The notes: generated by a model not told the origin, from the sequence alone. Shown: positions 1 through 8,396, counted from the stretch's first letter. The stretch: DNA of 64,000 bases from Blautia sp. SC05B48 (GCF_005848555.1 NZ_CP040518.1:186001-250000), one strand, 5' to 3'. Numbers and translations: made by a program.

Positions 1-823
1 CGGTTTTCAGAACGTGGAGGACTTTTTCCAGAAGTACTTTTTTCATGTTTTTGCAGACCGGTACGGTTTCTGTGAAGTAGAATTTTTTATCCGGGCAGGT
101 AGTTTCCAGCTTGTACTGAACACCGCATTCTGTGCAGATGATAAATTCTTTGTTGTCACTTTCCTGTGCATATTTGATGATCCCCGATGTACTTCCGATG
201 TAATCAGCCTGTTTCAGAACTGTCTGAGGACATTCCGGATGTGCCAGAACCAGTGCATCCGGGTGCGCTTCTTTTGCTGCTTTTACTTCTTCCGGATCCA
301 TAAATTCATGGACAATACAGAAACCTTCGTTATAAATAAAGTTCTTCTCAGGAACCTGTTCTGCAATAAAATGTGCAAGGTTTCTGTCCGGGATAAAAAA
401 GATGTTTTTGTTCGGAAGCGCTTTTACGATCTTTACTGCATTTGCGGAAGTAACACATACATCAGAAAACTCCTTCAATGCAGCTGTGGAATTAATGTAA
501 CAGACAACTGCCACATCATCATATTCCTCCCGCACCTTGCGGATGCCTTCTTCTGTTGCCATATGAGCCATCGGACAGTCTGCATCCATGGCAGGCATCA
601 GAACAGTTTTATCCGGACTTAATATCTTCGCGCTCTCTCCCATAAATCCTACTCCACAGAACACGATCGTCTTCTCTTTCGCGCTGGCAGCGATCTTGCT
701 GAGATAAAAGGAATCTCCTATATAGTCAGCTACATCCTGCACTTCCGGACGCACATAGTAGTGTGCAAGGATGATGGCATCTTTTTCTTTTTTTAATTTC
801 TGGATTTCTTCTGCAACTGTCAT
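1..823 (-). CDS. nadA: Quinolinate synthase NadA (3' end outside the window)
   Basis: Makes quinolinate from iminoaspartate and dihydroxyacetone phosphate in de novo NAD synthesis; a cytoplasmic [4Fe-4S] enzyme. Reading the minus strand from the ATG at 823 gives an open frame of 274 codons to the window edge, against about 300 for the family, so roughly the last 30 residues are missing. Visible family motifs are AHYYVRPEVQDVADYIGDS near the start, VFCGVGFMGESAKILSPDK, MPAMDADCPMA, the PECP cysteine and a CTECGVQ segment near the end. The ATG follows GGAAAGGTGAAAGATA, a good ribosome binding site. It has its own promoter and is probably the first gene of a nad operon continuing beyond position 1. 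Identity is seen directly from the translated sequence. Confidence 0.95.
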   Translation of the reverse strand, partial: MTVAEEIQKLKKEKDAIILAHYYVRPEVQDVADYIGDSFYLSKIAASAKEKTIVFCGVGFMGESAKILSPDKTVLMPAMDADCPMAHMATEEGIRKVREEYDDVAVVCYINSTAALKEFSDVCVTSANAVKIVKALPNKNIFFIPDRNLAHFIAEQVPEKNFIYNEGFCIVHEFMDPEEVKAAKEAHPDALVLAHPECPQTVLKQADYIGSTSGIIKYAQESDNKEFIICTECGVQYKLETTCPDKKFYFTETVPVCKNMKKVLLEKVLHVLKT

Positions 824-950
824 TATCTTTCACCTTTCCTGCAGGATTTCTTTTTTTGAATTCCTGCTTTTGCTGTACTAGTCTTTATTATGCAGATGCT
901 TCTGATCTGCTTTTTAATTATCATGCAACTTTTTTCAAAACATCTTACAC

Positions 951-1004
951 ATAATACCACAACACTTTACATGTGACAAGACAGTTGTTTGATATATGTA
1001 AAGT
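951..1004 (-). promoter_or_regulatory. nadA promoter with an inverted-repeat operator candidate
   Basis: On the minus strand TTGTCA (979-974) and TATTAT (956-951) are 17 bp apart, a good sigma-A type promoter for nadA. A 9-bp inverted repeat, ACTTTACAT at 964-972 and ATGTAAAGT at 996-1004, covers the -35 region. Between the arms lies TGTCTTGTCACA, which would suit an NAD-pathway repressor such as NiaR, but assigning that regulator is a guess. The rest of 824-1172 holds the iolH terminator and nothing else I can recognise. Confidence 0.6.
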
Positions 1005-1027
1005 TTTTTTGTAAAGAAAGGCATCAA

Positions 1028-1072
1028 AAACACGGTTTCCACAATGAAACTTTCATCCTGAAAACCGTGTTT
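1028..1072 (-). terminator. Terminator after iolH
   Basis: Perfect 11-bp arms AAACACGGTTT and AAACCGTGTTT, with a smaller palindrome (ATGAAACTTTCAT) in the loop. On the minus strand the stem is followed by a T-run, so it fits an intrinsic terminator closing the inositol operon. Confidence 0.75.
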
Positions 1073-1172
1073 CTGCACGCGTTCATTATTTTATCAGTCT
1101 TTTTCACCGTTCTGCGTACTGTCAGCTGCTCATTTATTGCAGCTTTCTTTCTGATCTGCCGCGATCACCCGA

Positions 1173-2093
1173 TCATTTCCCCAGCAGTTCTCTCTCAATC
1201 CTCTCTCTTGCTTCCGGTGCCTGCTTATCCATCTTTTCCGGAAAACCAAACATGGAAACGCAGGCAATGTTATCGCCGCCGGCTTTCGGTGCATCCGGTT
1301 TCAGCTGCTTGCTGGCAAAATCCATTTCTCTCAATGTTTCAAAAATACCATCAAAATCCACATCTCCCTCACCCATTGCAAGATGCTGATGCACCGTCAC
1401 ATCCGCTTTTCCACGGCCATTCAGCCACGGCGGATTTAAAATGTACCTGCAGTCCATGGTCTGGTTAAAGGTATCCGCAAAAAGTACATGGGTCAGTTCA
1501 TCTCCCGCATATTTCAGCATGGACCGCACATCACCTTTACCCTCATCGTAGAAGAAGCCGTGAGGAGAAGAATACACATAACCAAGGTTTGGAGAACGAA
1601 ACGATTTCACCATATCACAGGTCTCATTATTCAACTCACAGAAATCATAAGGATGAGACTGGATTTCCACGCGGATGCCCTCACGCTCGATCAGCGGAAG
1701 CAATTCCTCCATGGATTTAAACCACATTCCATTGCAGATTTCCTGCTGGTTCGGATCACCCGAAAGTTCTGTATTGATAACCTTCACTCCCATATCTCCG
1801 GCGATCTGGATCATCCGTTTCCAGTTTGCAACTGCAAACTGTCTCTGTTCCTCCGTCGGACCAGACCAGCGATACACCACGATAAAGGACGAAATCTCAA
1901 CACCAGTCTCTTTAAGAGCCTGTCTGTATTCCTGTTCACATTCTTTTGAAAACAACGGATGCTTATAGAACGGATTGATCCTCGGATGCGGAGACTGTTC
2001 AATATATTTATATCCCCAGTCTGCCACCTGATGGACCATACGGTTGATATCCATCTGTTTCGCAAGAACATCTACGTCAAATGCAATCTTCAT
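1173..2093 (-). CDS. iolH: IolH-like sugar phosphate isomerase/epimerase
   Basis: 306-residue TIM-barrel protein of the xylose isomerase-like family, the last gene of the inositol operon. Its start (MKIAFDVDV, then VHQVADWGYKYIEQSPHPRINPFYKHP) and the blocks SSFIVVYRWSGP, INTELSGDP, RVEIQSHPYDFCE and HVLFADTFN fit the IolH family of Bacillus and clostridial inositol loci. The ATG overlaps the stop of the transporter gene by 4 bp (ATGA), so translation is probably coupled. The exact reaction of IolH is not settled. An isomerase acting on an inositol-derived keto sugar is the family-level inference. The gene ends before a strong terminator. Confidence 0.85.
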   Translation of the reverse strand: MKIAFDVDVLAKQMDINRMVHQVADWGYKYIEQSPHPRINPFYKHPLFSKECEQEYRQALKETGVEISSFIVVYRWSGPTEEQRQFAVANWKRMIQIAGDMGVKVINTELSGDPNQQEICNGMWFKSMEELLPLIEREGIRVEIQSHPYDFCELNNETCDMVKSFRSPNLGYVYSSPHGFFYDEGKGDVRSMLKYAGDELTHVLFADTFNQTMDCRYILNPPWLNGRGKADVTVHQHLAMGEGDVDFDGIFETLREMDFASKQLKPDAPKAGGDNIACVSMFGFPEKMDKQAPEARERIERELLGK

Positions 2094-4198
2094 GATGCAT
2101 TCCCTCCTTTTTCCTCTTCTTTATTCCGGATATAATCCAGGATCAGGCTGGCCGCTCCGGCTACACCTGTTTTGGATACATTGATCACCATATCGTAATA
2201 ATGGGGATCGTCTCTGCGGATTCCGGTAAACTTCTCATAATATTCATTTCGGATCTGATCACGTTTCTTCAGTTCTCCAAGAGACTGGCCTTTATAATAT
2301 TCCTGGCCCTCTTTTTCCCGGTAAGCATCATCTGCATAAACGAAAAAGCTGTATGTATGCGGCTCTCCACGAAGCACATAGTTGGCACATCTTCCCAGGA
2401 ATACACCTGGTCTTCTCTCAGAAAGCTCACGGATGATCCGGCTCTGCACCTCAAACATCTGAACACCTGTATAATCTGCTGCCGCACCTGCCGATGAATG
2501 TCCATACGGGGAAAATGTAAGCTCAGAATCCTCATAATTGTAGGAATCCAGATACTGCCTTACACTTTCCAGATCTGCTTTTTCCATACCGAACTTTTCT
2601 GCCATAAGACAGATGATCTGACGATCATAAACCTTGCAGTCCAGTGCTTTTGCAACATCCTCGGCAATCTTTCTTCCACTGCTGCCATACAGTCTTCCAA
2701 TTGCCACATTGATCCGGTTTCCGGAAGCTTCCGGTAACGGCATGGACTGAATCTCGCCCGGCACAGAGACGCTTTCCTCTCCCGATTCTCGCTGGATCAG
2801 TTCACGCATCATTTTGTCATAAACTTTGTCCAGCTGGTAGCATGCTGCGATCACAAACATCACTACCCAGATTGCTATCGGAACATACAGATAAAATCCC
2901 TTGATCACGCGGATTGCCTCTGCAGACTGCTCTGCCGCTGTCGCCTTTGTTCCGTCAAAGTATGCCGCCGAAAGAATCCCGCCCATAATAGCAGAAGTCA
3001 GTCCGGAACCGGCCTTCTGGCCCATGCTCATAGATGAGAACATCAGGCCCTCCACACGCTTGCCTGTTTTCCACTGGCCATACTCAATTGCATCGCTTGG
3101 AAGAGAATACTGCACACCATAGAATGGGGCGATTCCGATACCTCTCATGATACAGGTTACAACACCAAGCGAAACACTGGTAATATTCATCAGGAACAGC
3201 AGCTGTCCTGCAACACCCAGGATGCAGCCGGCACAGATGAGATTTCTTTTTCCATAGCGGGGAAGCACCTTCGGCAGAAGGGCAATTCCTGCCACAGTTG
3301 CCAGTTTCTCAGCTGCGGAAAGAGGCATGACGAGGTCTACATTTCCGAGTACATACTGGCAGTAATAGGTAAGGTCCGTTCCGATAATGATCTGATATGC
3401 GGTATAAAAGATCATCAGCCCCAGAGCGATAAGGAAATACCGGTTGGTAACGGTTGCTTTAAATGCTTCCACAAAAGGAATATCTTCCTTTTCCTGTTTT
3501 GCTGCAGAAACACGCTCTGTACAGACCATATAAGTATTCACAAGTACACCGACAGAAATGATCGCATAGCCGGCAGTTACCAGGATCCAGGCCATCTGCT
3601 GATTGCCGGTAATATTCGCTACGATATTGATCAGCGGCAGTGTGAACGCAGTAATGATCATACTTGCTGTGATCGACAATACCATGCGGATGTTACAGAT
3701 CACATCACGTTCACGACGGTCACGGCTCATCAGAGATCCCAGTGCATGGAATGGCTGGCTGATAGCAGTGTATACAACCGTATTCATGATATTATAGGTA
3801 ACAAAAGCATAGATGATCTTTCCCATATTTCCCATTGGCGGCATAGTGAACAAAAGCACCGCTGCCAGCGCATAAGGAACCGCAAGTCTTAAGATCCAGA
3901 TCCTAGCTTTTCCATACTTGGAATGAGTCCGGTCGATAATAGTTCCCATCAGCACATCGGAAAATCCATCAAAAACACGGGACAAAAGCATGATCATTCC
4001 TACCGCACCTGCTGATATTCCAACAACGTTGGTATAAAAATAAATCAGCAGAGTTGTAGTCATGGTATACATCAAGGTCAGTGCCGGATCACCAAAACAG
4101 TATGCCAGCTTTTCCGACAACGGAACCTTGATGAATTCATTCAAGTCTTTCCCCTTCTGCTTGTAATTCAACAATTCAGGGATTCCCTTACCAGCCAT
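2090..4198 (-). CDS. GPH/MFS sugar transporter fused to a cytidylate-kinase-like domain
   Basis: 702 residues in two parts. Residues about 25-460 are a 12-helix transporter of the glycoside-pentoside-hexuronide (GPH) cation symporter type, with the loop DRTHSKYGKARIWILR between helices 2 and 4 and a SDAIEYGQWKTGKR segment typical of the family. After a charged linker (about 465-495), residues about 496-695 match the cytidylate-kinase-like family: NVAIGRLYGSSGRKIAEDVA in place of a P-loop, KVYDRQII, then GVFLGRCANYVL. GPH transporters normally end near residue 460. The neighbours are iolI upstream and iolH downstream, so the cargo is probably an inositol or inositol derivative. The start ATG follows ATAGGAGGTAGATACT. 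The frame is unbroken across the linker, so this is a real fusion in the given sequence. The kinase-like domain's substrate is unknown. Confidence 0.85.
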   Translation of the reverse strand: MAGKGIPELLNYKQKGKDLNEFIKVPLSEKLAYCFGDPALTLMYTMTTTLLIYFYTNVVGISAGAVGMIMLLSRVFDGFSDVLMGTIIDRTHSKYGKARIWILRLAVPYALAAVLLFTMPPMGNMGKIIYAFVTYNIMNTVVYTAISQPFHALGSLMSRDRRERDVICNIRMVLSITASMIITAFTLPLINIVANITGNQQMAWILVTAGYAIISVGVLVNTYMVCTERVSAAKQEKEDIPFVEAFKATVTNRYFLIALGLMIFYTAYQIIIGTDLTYYCQYVLGNVDLVMPLSAAEKLATVAGIALLPKVLPRYGKRNLICAGCILGVAGQLLFLMNITSVSLGVVTCIMRGIGIAPFYGVQYSLPSDAIEYGQWKTGKRVEGLMFSSMSMGQKAGSGLTSAIMGGILSAAYFDGTKATAAEQSAEAIRVIKGFYLYVPIAIWVVMFVIAACYQLDKVYDKMMRELIQRESGEESVSVPGEIQSMPLPEASGNRINVAIGRLYGSSGRKIAEDVAKALDCKVYDRQIICLMAEKFGMEKADLESVRQYLDSYNYEDSELTFSPYGHSSAGAAADYTGVQMFEVQSRIIRELSERRPGVFLGRCANYVLRGEPHTYSFFVYADDAYREKEGQEYYKGQSLGELKKRDQIRNEYYEKFTGIRRDDPHYYDMVINVSKTGVAGAASLILDYIRNKEEEKGGNAS

Positions 4199-4243
4199 AG
4201 TATCTACCTCCTATCGGTTTAAGGTCGGACCTTTCTGAATGAA

Positions 4244-5083
4244 TTATCCGAAATATTTCTGCACAAAGTCTCTGGTAACTTCCGCAGCCTTTTTCACGTT
4301 GTCCTCATGGCTCATTGCATAGTATTCCGGACGGAACTCTTCAATGGTGCAAACGCCATCAAAACCAATCTCCTTCAGTGCAGCTGCGATTCCTGCATGA
4401 TCTGCAACACCCTCACCCGGCCACAGTCTCTTGTCATCTCCGCAGGAGCCAAGCGGAAGATCCTCACAGTCATTTAAATGATATGCAAAAATCTTCTTTC
4501 CATCCGCAGCTCTCAGGTCCTCAAGGTGGGAGCACATCTCATGGAAATGGAAGGTATCCACAGTAACGCCTACATTATCTCTGTCTACTGCTTTTACCAC
4601 ATCATAGGCTGTTCCAAACTGATTGATGGAGCAATTCGGTGCACCGCAGAACTCCAGAGAAATTTTCATGTCTGCGCCAACCTTATCGGAAAGATAACGA
4701 AGACGTGCAACTGCTTCTTCTTTGATCTCACTGACAGATTTGTCTTTTACGTCGAAGCTCGGAACTGTGATCAGCATTTTCATTCCGATCGCTTTGGAAA
4801 CCTGCAGGATAAAATCAACCTCTTCGTCGATTTCTTTTTCTCCTGCCTCATCTCTCTGGTTAAAGAAGATCAGAGTGTTATATGCCCATGGCTTCAGATT
4901 ATGGTTCTTAAACCAGTCTGCAAGCTCTTCCAGTGTATGCTCTTTGAGATAATCCTTTACGCAGTCAAAACGGATCTCAATATAATCAAAGCCATATTTC
5001 TCGCACATCTCCAGGTCTGCCATAAGAGACTGTCCTTTGCATTCCAGTGCAGTTGCTTCATTAAATCCTAATTTCATCTTCAA
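4244..5083 (-). CDS. iolI: 2-keto-myo-inositol isomerase IolI
   Basis: 279-residue TIM-barrel isomerase. It closely resembles Bacillus subtilis IolI along its whole length: MKMKLGFNEATALE, CEKYGFDYIEIR, LEFCGAPNCSINQFGTAYD, DRDNVGVTVDTFHFHEMCS, KKIFAYHLND and EEFRPEYY. Glu, Asp, His and Glu that could bind the divalent metal are present in LEFCG, VDTFHF, YHLND and IEEFRPEYY. IolI converts 2-keto-myo-inositol to 1-keto-D-chiro-inositol in inositol breakdown. The ATG follows ATGGAGGGTATTGAAG. It lies between iolG (196 bp upstream, with an inverted repeat in the gap) and the transporter (45 bp downstream). Confidence 0.92.
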   Translation of the reverse strand: MKMKLGFNEATALECKGQSLMADLEMCEKYGFDYIEIRFDCVKDYLKEHTLEELADWFKNHNLKPWAYNTLIFFNQRDEAGEKEIDEEVDFILQVSKAIGMKMLITVPSFDVKDKSVSEIKEEAVARLRYLSDKVGADMKISLEFCGAPNCSINQFGTAYDVVKAVDRDNVGVTVDTFHFHEMCSHLEDLRAADGKKIFAYHLNDCEDLPLGSCGDDKRLWPGEGVADHAGIAAALKEIGFDGVCTIEEFRPEYYAMSHEDNVKKAAEVTRDFVQKYFG

Positions 5084-5131
5084 TACCCTCCATATGTTTT
5101 TACTTTTCAGCCAATTTTTCCAGTTAATCTC

Positions 5132-5204
5132 ACCGGCAGGTTTTCCGCCGCAGTTTCAACAAAGCCGTAGCGGAATCGGAGCCTGCCGGTAACTGCCGCC
5201 GCAG
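5132..5204. repeat. Inverted and direct repeat in the iolG-iolI spacer
   Basis: The 196-bp gap between iolG and iolI is long for an operon. It contains ACCGGCAGG (5132-5140) facing CCTGCCGGT (5182-5190), a perfect 9-bp inverted repeat, and CCGCCGCAG twice in direct orientation (5145-5153 and 5196-5204). There is no T-run after the hairpin, so it is more likely an mRNA structure or processing site than a terminator. Function is not known. Confidence 0.5.
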
Positions 5205-5279
5205 ACTCATTGGGGAAGCCTGCAGCAATAAGTTGGTATGATAACTCACACTTGATGAGGTGGAGCTCGTAAAATATAT

Positions 5280-6284
5280 TTATTTATAAAATTCCGGCTT
5301 CTCAACTGCTGTAACGATTTTCTCGATCTGTCCGGTTTCCTGCGCTTTTACAAGAGCATCTGCAGTGATCGCTGCCAGGTATCCATCCCATGCATTCGGT
5401 CCTGTGATCACTCCTGCCTCTGCATTATCAACCCAATCCTGAACCTCTTTATCATAAGCGTCTTTAAATCTTACGAAGCAGTCTGTGTCAATAGCAGTGG
5501 ACACTGCCGCATTCTTGCGGATAGACGGGTAAGCCGGCTGTGCCATTTTCAGTGCACCGTCCTCGCATACAACTTCACAATTGATATCATATCCGAACTT
5601 GCAGTTTACAAATACTTCTACATCAATGCACACACCTTTTTTAGTACGAAGCATCATGATCTGCGGATCTTTCAGCTCAGAGTGGGAATATTTCGTCACT
5701 CTTGGCATTACTACCTGTGCTGATTCATACTCATCATCTACAAGCCAGTGAAGAACATCGATCTCATGGATTGCGGTATCGTGCACAGCCATTGGTGTGT
5801 TGTAATTGGTACCTACCTCCGGATTTCTGTGTGTACAGTGAAGGATTAGCGGCTCGCCGTACTCTCCTGTTGCAAGTGCTTCCTTGATCTGCTGGTATCC
5901 CTTGTCATAGCGTCTCATAAATCCAAGCTGGATGAGGTGTTTGCCGGCTGCCTCCTCTGCCTTTACTACTTTCAGGCAGTCCTCAGCAGTTGTACATAAT
6001 GGTTTCTCACAGAAAATCCTCTTACCGGCCTCAATTGCCTGAAGAAGAGAATCTACATGTGCGAAGCCCGGAGATACGATAAATACTGCATCTACGTTCT
6101 CTGCATTGATGAGCTCCTTACTGTCTGCATAGACTTTTGCTCCGCAGATCTCGGCTGCTTTCCTGGCACTTTCCTCAAATACATCGGAAACAGCTACTAC
6201 TTCTGCTCCCTGGATCTTCTCTGTCAGTCTTCTGATATGATCTCTTCCCATTCCGCCGCATCCGATAACTCCTACTCTTAACAT
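5280..6284 (-). CDS. iolG: Inositol 2-dehydrogenase IolG
   Basis: 334-residue NAD-dependent dehydrogenase of the Gfo/Idh/MocA family that oxidises myo-inositol to 2-keto-myo-inositol, the first step of inositol use. An N-terminal Rossmann fold starts GVIGCGGMGRDH. The family triad appears as Lys94 (CEKPL), Asp169 and His173 (VHDTAIHEIDVLHWL). GFMRRYDKGY, CTHRNPEVG and GPNAWDGYLAA also match Bacillus IolG closely. The ATG follows ACGGAGGAATTTAAA. First gene of the operon iolG-iolI-transporter-iolH. Regulation is probably through the twin sequence repeats upstream. No iolA, B, C, D or E gene is in the window, so the rest of the pathway must be elsewhere or differ. Confidence 0.93.
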   Translation of the reverse strand: MLRVGVIGCGGMGRDHIRRLTEKIQGAEVVAVSDVFEESARKAAEICGAKVYADSKELINAENVDAVFIVSPGFAHVDSLLQAIEAGKRIFCEKPLCTTAEDCLKVVKAEEAAGKHLIQLGFMRRYDKGYQQIKEALATGEYGEPLILHCTHRNPEVGTNYNTPMAVHDTAIHEIDVLHWLVDDEYESAQVVMPRVTKYSHSELKDPQIMMLRTKKGVCIDVEVFVNCKFGYDINCEVVCEDGALKMAQPAYPSIRKNAAVSTAIDTDCFVRFKDAYDKEVQDWVDNAEAGVITGPNAWDGYLAAITADALVKAQETGQIEKIVTAVEKPEFYK

Positions 6285-6352
6285 TTTAAATTCCTCCGTT
6301 CATTTTTTTATTTTTTATTGTTTTCTGTTTTTGTGTTCTTTTTGATGATGTT

Positions 6353-6381
6353 ATATTATCATTTTGTGCACGTGAACGCAA
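6353..6381 (-). promoter_or_regulatory. iolG operon promoter
   Basis: On the minus strand TTGCGT (6381-6376) and TAATAT (6358-6353) are 17 bp apart, and TGA just before the -10 gives it an extended form. The -35 lies inside one copy of a 17-bp repeated sequence, which is what a repressor site would look like. GATAAT is an alternative -10 with a shorter spacer. Confidence 0.5.
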
Positions 6382-6570
6382 TATCTTTTTTGTACAAAAT
6401 TTCCATTTTGTTTTTATGCGATTTTCACCATTTGTTACTTTATTCACATATTTTGTTTGTTTTACAGTATTTTTCCGGCATTTGATCATATTTTCGCATC
6501 TATAAAATGACTTACTATGTTATTACAAACGTTGATCATATGTCATTTTATTATGTGCACCAGAACGCAA
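6365..6570. promoter_or_regulatory. Two matching 17-bp operator candidates upstream of iolG
   Basis: TGTGCACGTGAACGCAA (6365-6381) and TGTGCACCAGAACGCAA (6554-6570) match at 15 of 17 positions and are 189 bp apart, close to 18 turns of B-DNA. One covers the iolG -35 box and the other lies at the edge of the metY promoter region. This suits a repressor binding two sites with looping. No regulator gene is adjacent, so the protein is unknown. Confidence 0.5.
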
Positions 6571-6587
6571 CATTTTAGTTTCCTTAT

Positions 6588-6644
6588 ACTCTAGTAGAGT
6601 TTATGTAGAATATTGTTGTATTTCAACACATAAAGAGTTATACT
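6588..6644 (+). promoter_or_regulatory. metY promoter with upstream palindrome
   Basis: TTGTAT (6616-6621) and TATACT (6639-6644) are 17 bp apart. A perfect palindrome around one central base, ACTCTAGTAGAGT, lies 15 bp further upstream at 6588-6600 and could bind a regulator. Transcription would begin near 6651, leaving an untranslated leader of about 228 nt before the metY start. I do not recognise a SAM riboswitch or T-box in that leader. The rest of 6285-6878 is AT-rich with nothing else I can name. Confidence 0.5.
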
Positions 6645-6878
6645 TATATGTAGTTTTATTTAAAATACACAAATGCACTTTTCATACTTTATTTAGCCGA
6701 ACTATAAGGATCAAAGCTTCTCTCAGAAATCCCTGAAACGCATAATACAGGAATGAAGTATCCGGAAATACAGGAAGCTTCCTTAATCCAGATCAATGGG
6801 GTATCCGCATCTGAAGCAGCAAACTTCCCTGATTCGGTTAGATTCATACGAAAAACACAGCAGAAAGGACTTATCCCT

Positions 6879-8162
6879 ATGAGCGACTATAATTTAGAGA
6901 CTAAATGTATCCACTCCGGCTATACCCCATCCAAAGGCGAGCCCTGTGCACTTCCTGTCTATCAGAGCACCACTTACAAATATGACACCACCGACGAAAT
7001 GGGCCAGTTATTTGATCTGAAGGCAGACGGATATTTTTACACCCGTCTCCAGAACCCTACCAACGATGCCGTAGCCGCAAAGATCGCAGATCTGGAAGGC
7101 GGTGTTGCTGCAATCCTGACTTCTTCCGGACAGGCAGCCAACTTCTACGCAGTTTTTAATATCTGTGAGGCAGGCGATCACGTTGTTGCCGCTTCTACCA
7201 TTTACGGAGGAACCTTCAACCTTCTTGCCGTCACCTTCAAGAAACTTGGCATTGACTGCACCTTTGTTGATACCGATGCAACAGAAGAAGAGATCGCTGC
7301 CGCATTTAAACCGAACACAAAGGTTCTCTTTGCAGAAACCATCGCTAATCCGGCTCTGGTCGTCCTGGACATCGAGAAATTTGCACACGTTGCACACCAG
7401 AACGGCGTGCCTCTTATTGTGGATAACACCTTTGCCACACCGGTAAACTGCCGTCCCTTCGAGTGGGGTGCAGATATCGTTACCCACTCCACCACCAAAT
7501 ATATGGACGGACATGCCGTTCAGGTAGGCGGCGCCATTGTCGACAGCGGTAACTTCGACTGGGATGCCTACGGCCATAAATATCACGGCCTGACAGAGCC
7601 GGATGAATCCTATCACGGCGTCATCTATACAAAGCAGTTCGGAAAAAAAGCTTACATCACTAAGGCTACTTCCCAGCTGATGCGTGATCTGGGTTCTATT
7701 CCGTCTCCGATGAACTGCTTCCTTCTGAACCTTGGTCTGGAAACGCTTCCGCTGCGTGTTGAACGCCATTGCTCCAACGCCCAGAAAATTGCAGAATACC
7801 TGAACGCACACGAAAAGGTTTCTCATGTAAATTACGCAGGACTTCCGGAGGATAAATATCACGCACTGGCTCAGAAATATATGAAGGATGGTCGTACCTG
7901 CGGCGTTATCTCCTTTGAACTGACCGGTGGCCGTGATGCAGCAGTCCGTTTTATGGACAGTCTGAAGCTTGCCACCATCGCAACTCACGTTGCCGCCTCC
8001 ATCACTATGGTCCTTCACCCAGCCAGCCATACACATCGCCAGATGAACGACGAGCAGTTGGTTGAAGCAGGAGTTTCTCCTGGAATGATCCGTCTTTCCA
8101 TCGGTATCGAAAATGTGGATGATATTATCAAAGATCTGGATCAGGCACTGAAAAATGCATAA
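6879..8162 (+). CDS. metY: O-acetylhomoserine sulfhydrylase (MetY)
   Basis: 427-residue PLP enzyme of the Cys/Met metabolism family, making homocysteine from O-acetylhomoserine and sulfide (also called O-acetylhomoserine aminocarboxypropyltransferase). Visible motifs are TKCIHSGYTP at the start, YTRLQNPTNDA, SSGQAANFYA, VDNTFATPVNCRP and VTHSTTKYMDGHA, in which Lys207 would bind PLP. The C-terminal block SIGIENVDDIIKDLDQAL is also typical. The frame is open back to an ATG at 6753, but the 42 added residues are unlike the family and have a poor ribosome binding site. The ATG at 6879 follows AGAAAGGACTTATCCCT. Single-gene unit closed by a strong terminator. Confidence 0.93.
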   Translation: MSDYNLETKCIHSGYTPSKGEPCALPVYQSTTYKYDTTDEMGQLFDLKADGYFYTRLQNPTNDAVAAKIADLEGGVAAILTSSGQAANFYAVFNICEAGDHVVAASTIYGGTFNLLAVTFKKLGIDCTFVDTDATEEEIAAAFKPNTKVLFAETIANPALVVLDIEKFAHVAHQNGVPLIVDNTFATPVNCRPFEWGADIVTHSTTKYMDGHAVQVGGAIVDSGNFDWDAYGHKYHGLTEPDESYHGVIYTKQFGKKAYITKATSQLMRDLGSIPSPMNCFLLNLGLETLPLRVERHCSNAQKIAEYLNAHEKVSHVNYAGLPEDKYHALAQKYMKDGRTCGVISFELTGGRDAAVRFMDSLKLATIATHVAASITMVLHPASHTHRQMNDEQLVEAGVSPGMIRLSIGIENVDDIIKDLDQALKNA

Positions 8163-8173
8163 ATAACCAATTC

Positions 8174-8220
8174 AAAAAGGAAGGATACATCTGCTCATGC
8201 ATGATGTGTCCTTCCTTTTT
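8174..8220 (+). terminator. metY terminator
   Basis: Near-perfect 17-bp arms (AAAAAGGAAGGATACAT at 8174-8190, ATGTGTCCTTCCTTTTT at 8204-8220, one G-T pair) ending in a T-run. The run of A on the other arm would also let it act on the minus strand. Confidence 0.85.
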
Positions 8221-8396
8221 ATGATATATTTTCTCCGAATCTCAATTATGGCATTTCCGCAAATTACCTTCATCCTGTTCTGAGCGGCTTTCTTCTGGCG
8301 CATAAATTCAAAAAAAATGTTAGCCACGTGTTCACTATTACTGTTTTTCCGCACTTTTTAAGAATATTTTGTTCTATTTTTCTCCAGGCACAAAGA

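Noticed and set aside
14-622. 202-codon plus-strand ORF at the window edge
   Set aside because: It is antisense to nadA, which is clearly coding on the minus strand.
6651-6878. SAM riboswitch or T-box in the metY leader
   Set aside because: The conserved S-box and T-box sequence blocks are not visible by eye; no call made.
6753-6878. N-terminal extension of MetY by 42 residues
   Set aside because: Unlike the family, weak ribosome site at 6753, and a good one before 6879.
8172-8354. 60-codon minus-strand ORF
   Set aside because: Runs through the metY terminator, has no ribosome site and no recognisable family.
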